This document shows, one piece after another, positions 61,426 to 64,000 of a DNA stretch of 64,000 nucleotides. The stretch lies in assembly GCF_965363235.1 (NCBI RefSeq), contig NC_134838.1:17764441-17828440 (forward strand), written 5' to 3'. The notes beneath the pieces were generated by a model, which saw only the letters and a list, made by a program, of their open reading frames with translations, did not search any database and was not told the origin of the DNA. Made by a program: the position numbers and the translations under genes. The number at the start of each line of letters is the position of its first letter. Position 1 is the stretch's first letter. This DNA is from Mytilus galloprovincialis (Eukaryota; Mollusca; Bivalvia; Mytilida; Mytilidae).

Positions 61426-62084
61426 TAAGCATACTCAGCGGTAGAGTAACTTAGCGCAATGTTTGGTCGGATTTTCATTCTATAAAGTGATATTTCGGAT
61501 AAACGTCAACATGGTAATGGTTTTAGAAATACGTATTATCTTCTTGGTGTAGCTTATCAATTTGATGAAAAAGGGAACACCAAAAAGATCATAGCAGCAA
61601 CCCTGATTTTTAAGCGATTTTTAACCCTATAGTATTTGATTTTTATTTGTTCTCAGAACTAACTATGGTTTACTATTATCTTAACACAAATAAATATAAA
61701 AATGAATGTATTTAACAATATTATTCGTGAAGGTATTTTTTGGTAAATAAATGTAATGAACATGACAAAACCATATAATTTATAACATAAATTGGTCGAG
61801 TTAGTTTAACCTTGCACTATAGGTCAGTAACCGAACGTTCATTCCAGGTCAATGGTCCCTTTAAAAAGGAAAGAAAGAAAACTGGTACGCGTTTGTAGCT
61901 ATCATTTATTTCTTTGTTGATCATAATAGGGCAAAATCCACGAAAACATTATAGATATCTGTTAACACTTTCTTAAAGGAAGGATACAATTCATTTCATG
62001 AAATGAGAGGAACACGGTTTATTCTGCATATTGAACTTCACATAACGACCGTAAGACTACTGTAAGATTTCTACTAAGTATAAA

Positions 62085-62415
62085 AAAAAGATGCGGTATG
62101 ATTGCCAATGAGACAACTCTGCACAAGAGACCAAATGACACAGAAATTTACATGCAATTTTAGGTCACCGTACGGCCTTCAAACATGAGCAAAGCTCATA
62201 CCTAATAGTCACCTATAAAGAGCCATAAAACAATTCAAACGAGAAAACAAACGGCCTCATTAATGACATTAATGATAAAAAAGAACGAAAAATAAATATG
62301 TATCACATCAACAAACTACAACTACTGAATAACAGACTCCTTACTTAGGACAATCAACATACATACAGAATGTGGAATGTGGCGGGGTTAAACATGTTAG
62401 CGGGATCCCAACCCA
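62085..62415 (+). repeat. High-copy mussel repeat (GATTGCCAATGAG type), longest copy
   Basis: GGTATGATTGCCAATGAGAC, GGTCACCGTACGGCCTTCAA and, at the end, GTGGCGGGGTTAAACATGTT with GCGGGATCCCAACCC. Confidence 0.75.
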
Positions 62416-62727
62416 ACTTAAGTTCACATTTTCAATGTAAGAGCTGTAATGTATGTTGACAAACTTAAGAGGTCCATGTTTTTCGATGCGATTATATTAC
62501 CTTCAACACTGACAACAAAGTAAAAAGAGCAAACGTAATTGACAATTTTACTCTATATATAAATATTCCATACTGGAAATATGAACTTGAAATATACACG
62601 GAATAAAATGTATGTACACCATACTGCAGAGATTATAAGCGTAGAATATAAAACACCCATATAAATATATTAATACTTTATTAACACAAAATCAAAACGT
62701 ATAAAACATCTTTGCTTTTTGTTACAG

Positions 62728-63602
62728 ACAGCAAATTTATTGGTGTACGAGGTGTTTTGACGACGTTGAAGGACTGTTCTGATATCTTTGATGAAGTTTG
62801 TTATCAGTCCATTTCAGAATCTGCAAACTATTATGATTCGTCAGCGGAAAGCCTACAAATAAATTTGTTTGATTTCTTATATAAAGTATTGTCATTGTTG
62901 TTGTTATACAAGTCTTTTGAAATTGATATAAATTTTTGCATACAAGTATATAATTGTGGCCTTCTATAGACAACGCTGTTGTTCAAAAACTGGGCAAAAG
63001 GAGGATAACTCTAATTCACAAAATTAGTTGACGCAATTGTGAACATTTCAGTACTTCTACAATAAGAGCACGATCTTTTAATTTAAACAGTGGATAGTAT
63101 AATCAATAGCTCAATCTTCGAAACTCCTGACAGTATATTTGACGAGTCAGAATTTAACCGATTCATTGAAATCAGAGACTGCATATTAGACACTGGTGTC
63201 CTTCAACGGTTCAACAATCTGATATTTCCTAGCCATATCTTGTCTTTCTTAGTTCAAACAGAGGTTTATTATTAAATACAATGGTCTATGGCTCCAATAA
63301 AATAAATAAACTTCATTGAGTCAAAATGAAATTATTTTCACAAACTCAAGTTATAATATTTCTGATATCGGAATTGCATTTTTTTCAGATAAGGATGGAT
63401 AGGAAAAGAAATACTTTGGATTTAGCAAGCAGATTTCAGAAATGAAATACAAAGACATTTTTTTTTTTCTCGCGAAAATGATATTTTCAATACCAATAGA
63501 TCGAAACGCTGGACGGCTACTATTTTATTTTGTTACTAAATCAATTGACACTTTTAATCAATTTCCGCTGAAGAAGACGAAAACCACTTGGGTAAGAGTT
63601 GA
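62728..63602 (+). other. Candidate exon-like segments of an unknown gene (low confidence)
   Basis: Three open stretches with splice-like edges lie in order on the plus strand. 62728 to about 62890 follows CTTTTTGTTACAG and reads DSKFIGVRGVLTTLKDC then an acidic/Ser-rich stretch. 63087-63275 follows AATTTAAACAG and reads VDSIINSSIFETPDSIF onward to TAA. 63420-63600 ends at a good donor (TGG|GTAAGAG). Phases between them do not join cleanly and the third contains a 10-base T run, so this may be a decayed gene or chance. Confidence 0.2.
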
Positions 63603-64000
63603 TATGAAGGAATGCATATGTACTTGACGTTACGCACGGTATTCGGTCTATGTTTCATTTGACAATTTCTTGATAAGTAGGACAACACCAGGGAGCTTAT
63701 TCACGAAGCATCCGTTAACTAACGGACCCGTTAACTTAAGGGCATACGATACAGTTACAGGGAAGGTAATGACGTTGCTAACGTAAAATGTTATTTTCGC
63801 GACGTCAAACACAGACATATCGGGAAAAGATGCATAAATTTTTCGACTGATTTTTATCATTCAAACTGATTTAATTTGAAAACGAGTGCATGGACCCTAT
63901 TTTTTAAAACAGCAATTTGTTTCATTTTGCAAGGAGATTATGTGACCCAAATTTTATAAAACTGTAAATAGCGCAATTTTTTTAATTTTGATAAACATGC

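Overview
The window is AT-rich, intron-rich animal DNA, almost certainly from a marine mussel (Mytilidae, Mytilus-like). Two things support this. A complete lipoprotein-receptor gene with canonical GT-AG introns lies on the minus strand. Several high-copy repeats that I recognise as typical of mussel genomes are also present, for example blocks containing GCGTTTCGTCTACATAAGAC, GACAACAACCCGACAAAAGA, GATTGCCAATGAGACAACTC and the ~165-bp units with CGGCCATGTTGACTT. The species call is recognition from memory; no search was run.

Genes, all on the minus strand. (1) 440-1411: the first two coding exons of a phospholipid phosphatase / PLPPR-like membrane protein, which runs off the left edge. (2) 21984-36790: a complete VLDLR/LRP8-type receptor, 19 coding exons and 937 aa: signal peptide, 8 LDLa repeats, 2 EGF, YWTD propeller, third EGF, Ser/Thr-rich stalk, one membrane helix, and a tail with FDNPVY. 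All splice phases agree and the summed length is divisible by three. (3) 42903-45362: a two-exon gene for a 200-aa cytosolic protein with a His/Pro-rich repeat tail. (4) 54241-55044: a probable two-exon gene for a 178-aa protein that I do not recognise. Weak exon candidates lie at 62.7-63.6 kb on the plus strand.

The rest is repeats. At 2.5-9.9 kb there is a diverged tandem duplication; one copy carries an inserted 1.2-kb inverted-repeat element that the other lacks. Introns of the receptor carry two hAT-like insertions (28350-30043, 31900-32599) and smaller MITEs. At 37-44 kb there are minisatellites (25 bp x 28 with no indels; 28/36 bp; ~146 bp), a LINE 3' end and a SINE-like retroposon with a 13-bp target duplication. 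At 47287-49695 there is a short, young-looking LTR element without coding capacity. From 50 to 61.5 kb there is a dense run of MITEs with clear target duplications (TTA, 8 bp, 5 bp, TA, TTAA, TAA), hairpins and an RTE-type LINE tail.

The genes do not form a functional cluster. The receptor should act in endocytic uptake of lipoprotein or yolk protein, the PLPPR-like protein in lipid-phosphate signalling or metabolism at membranes; the other two are uncharacterised.
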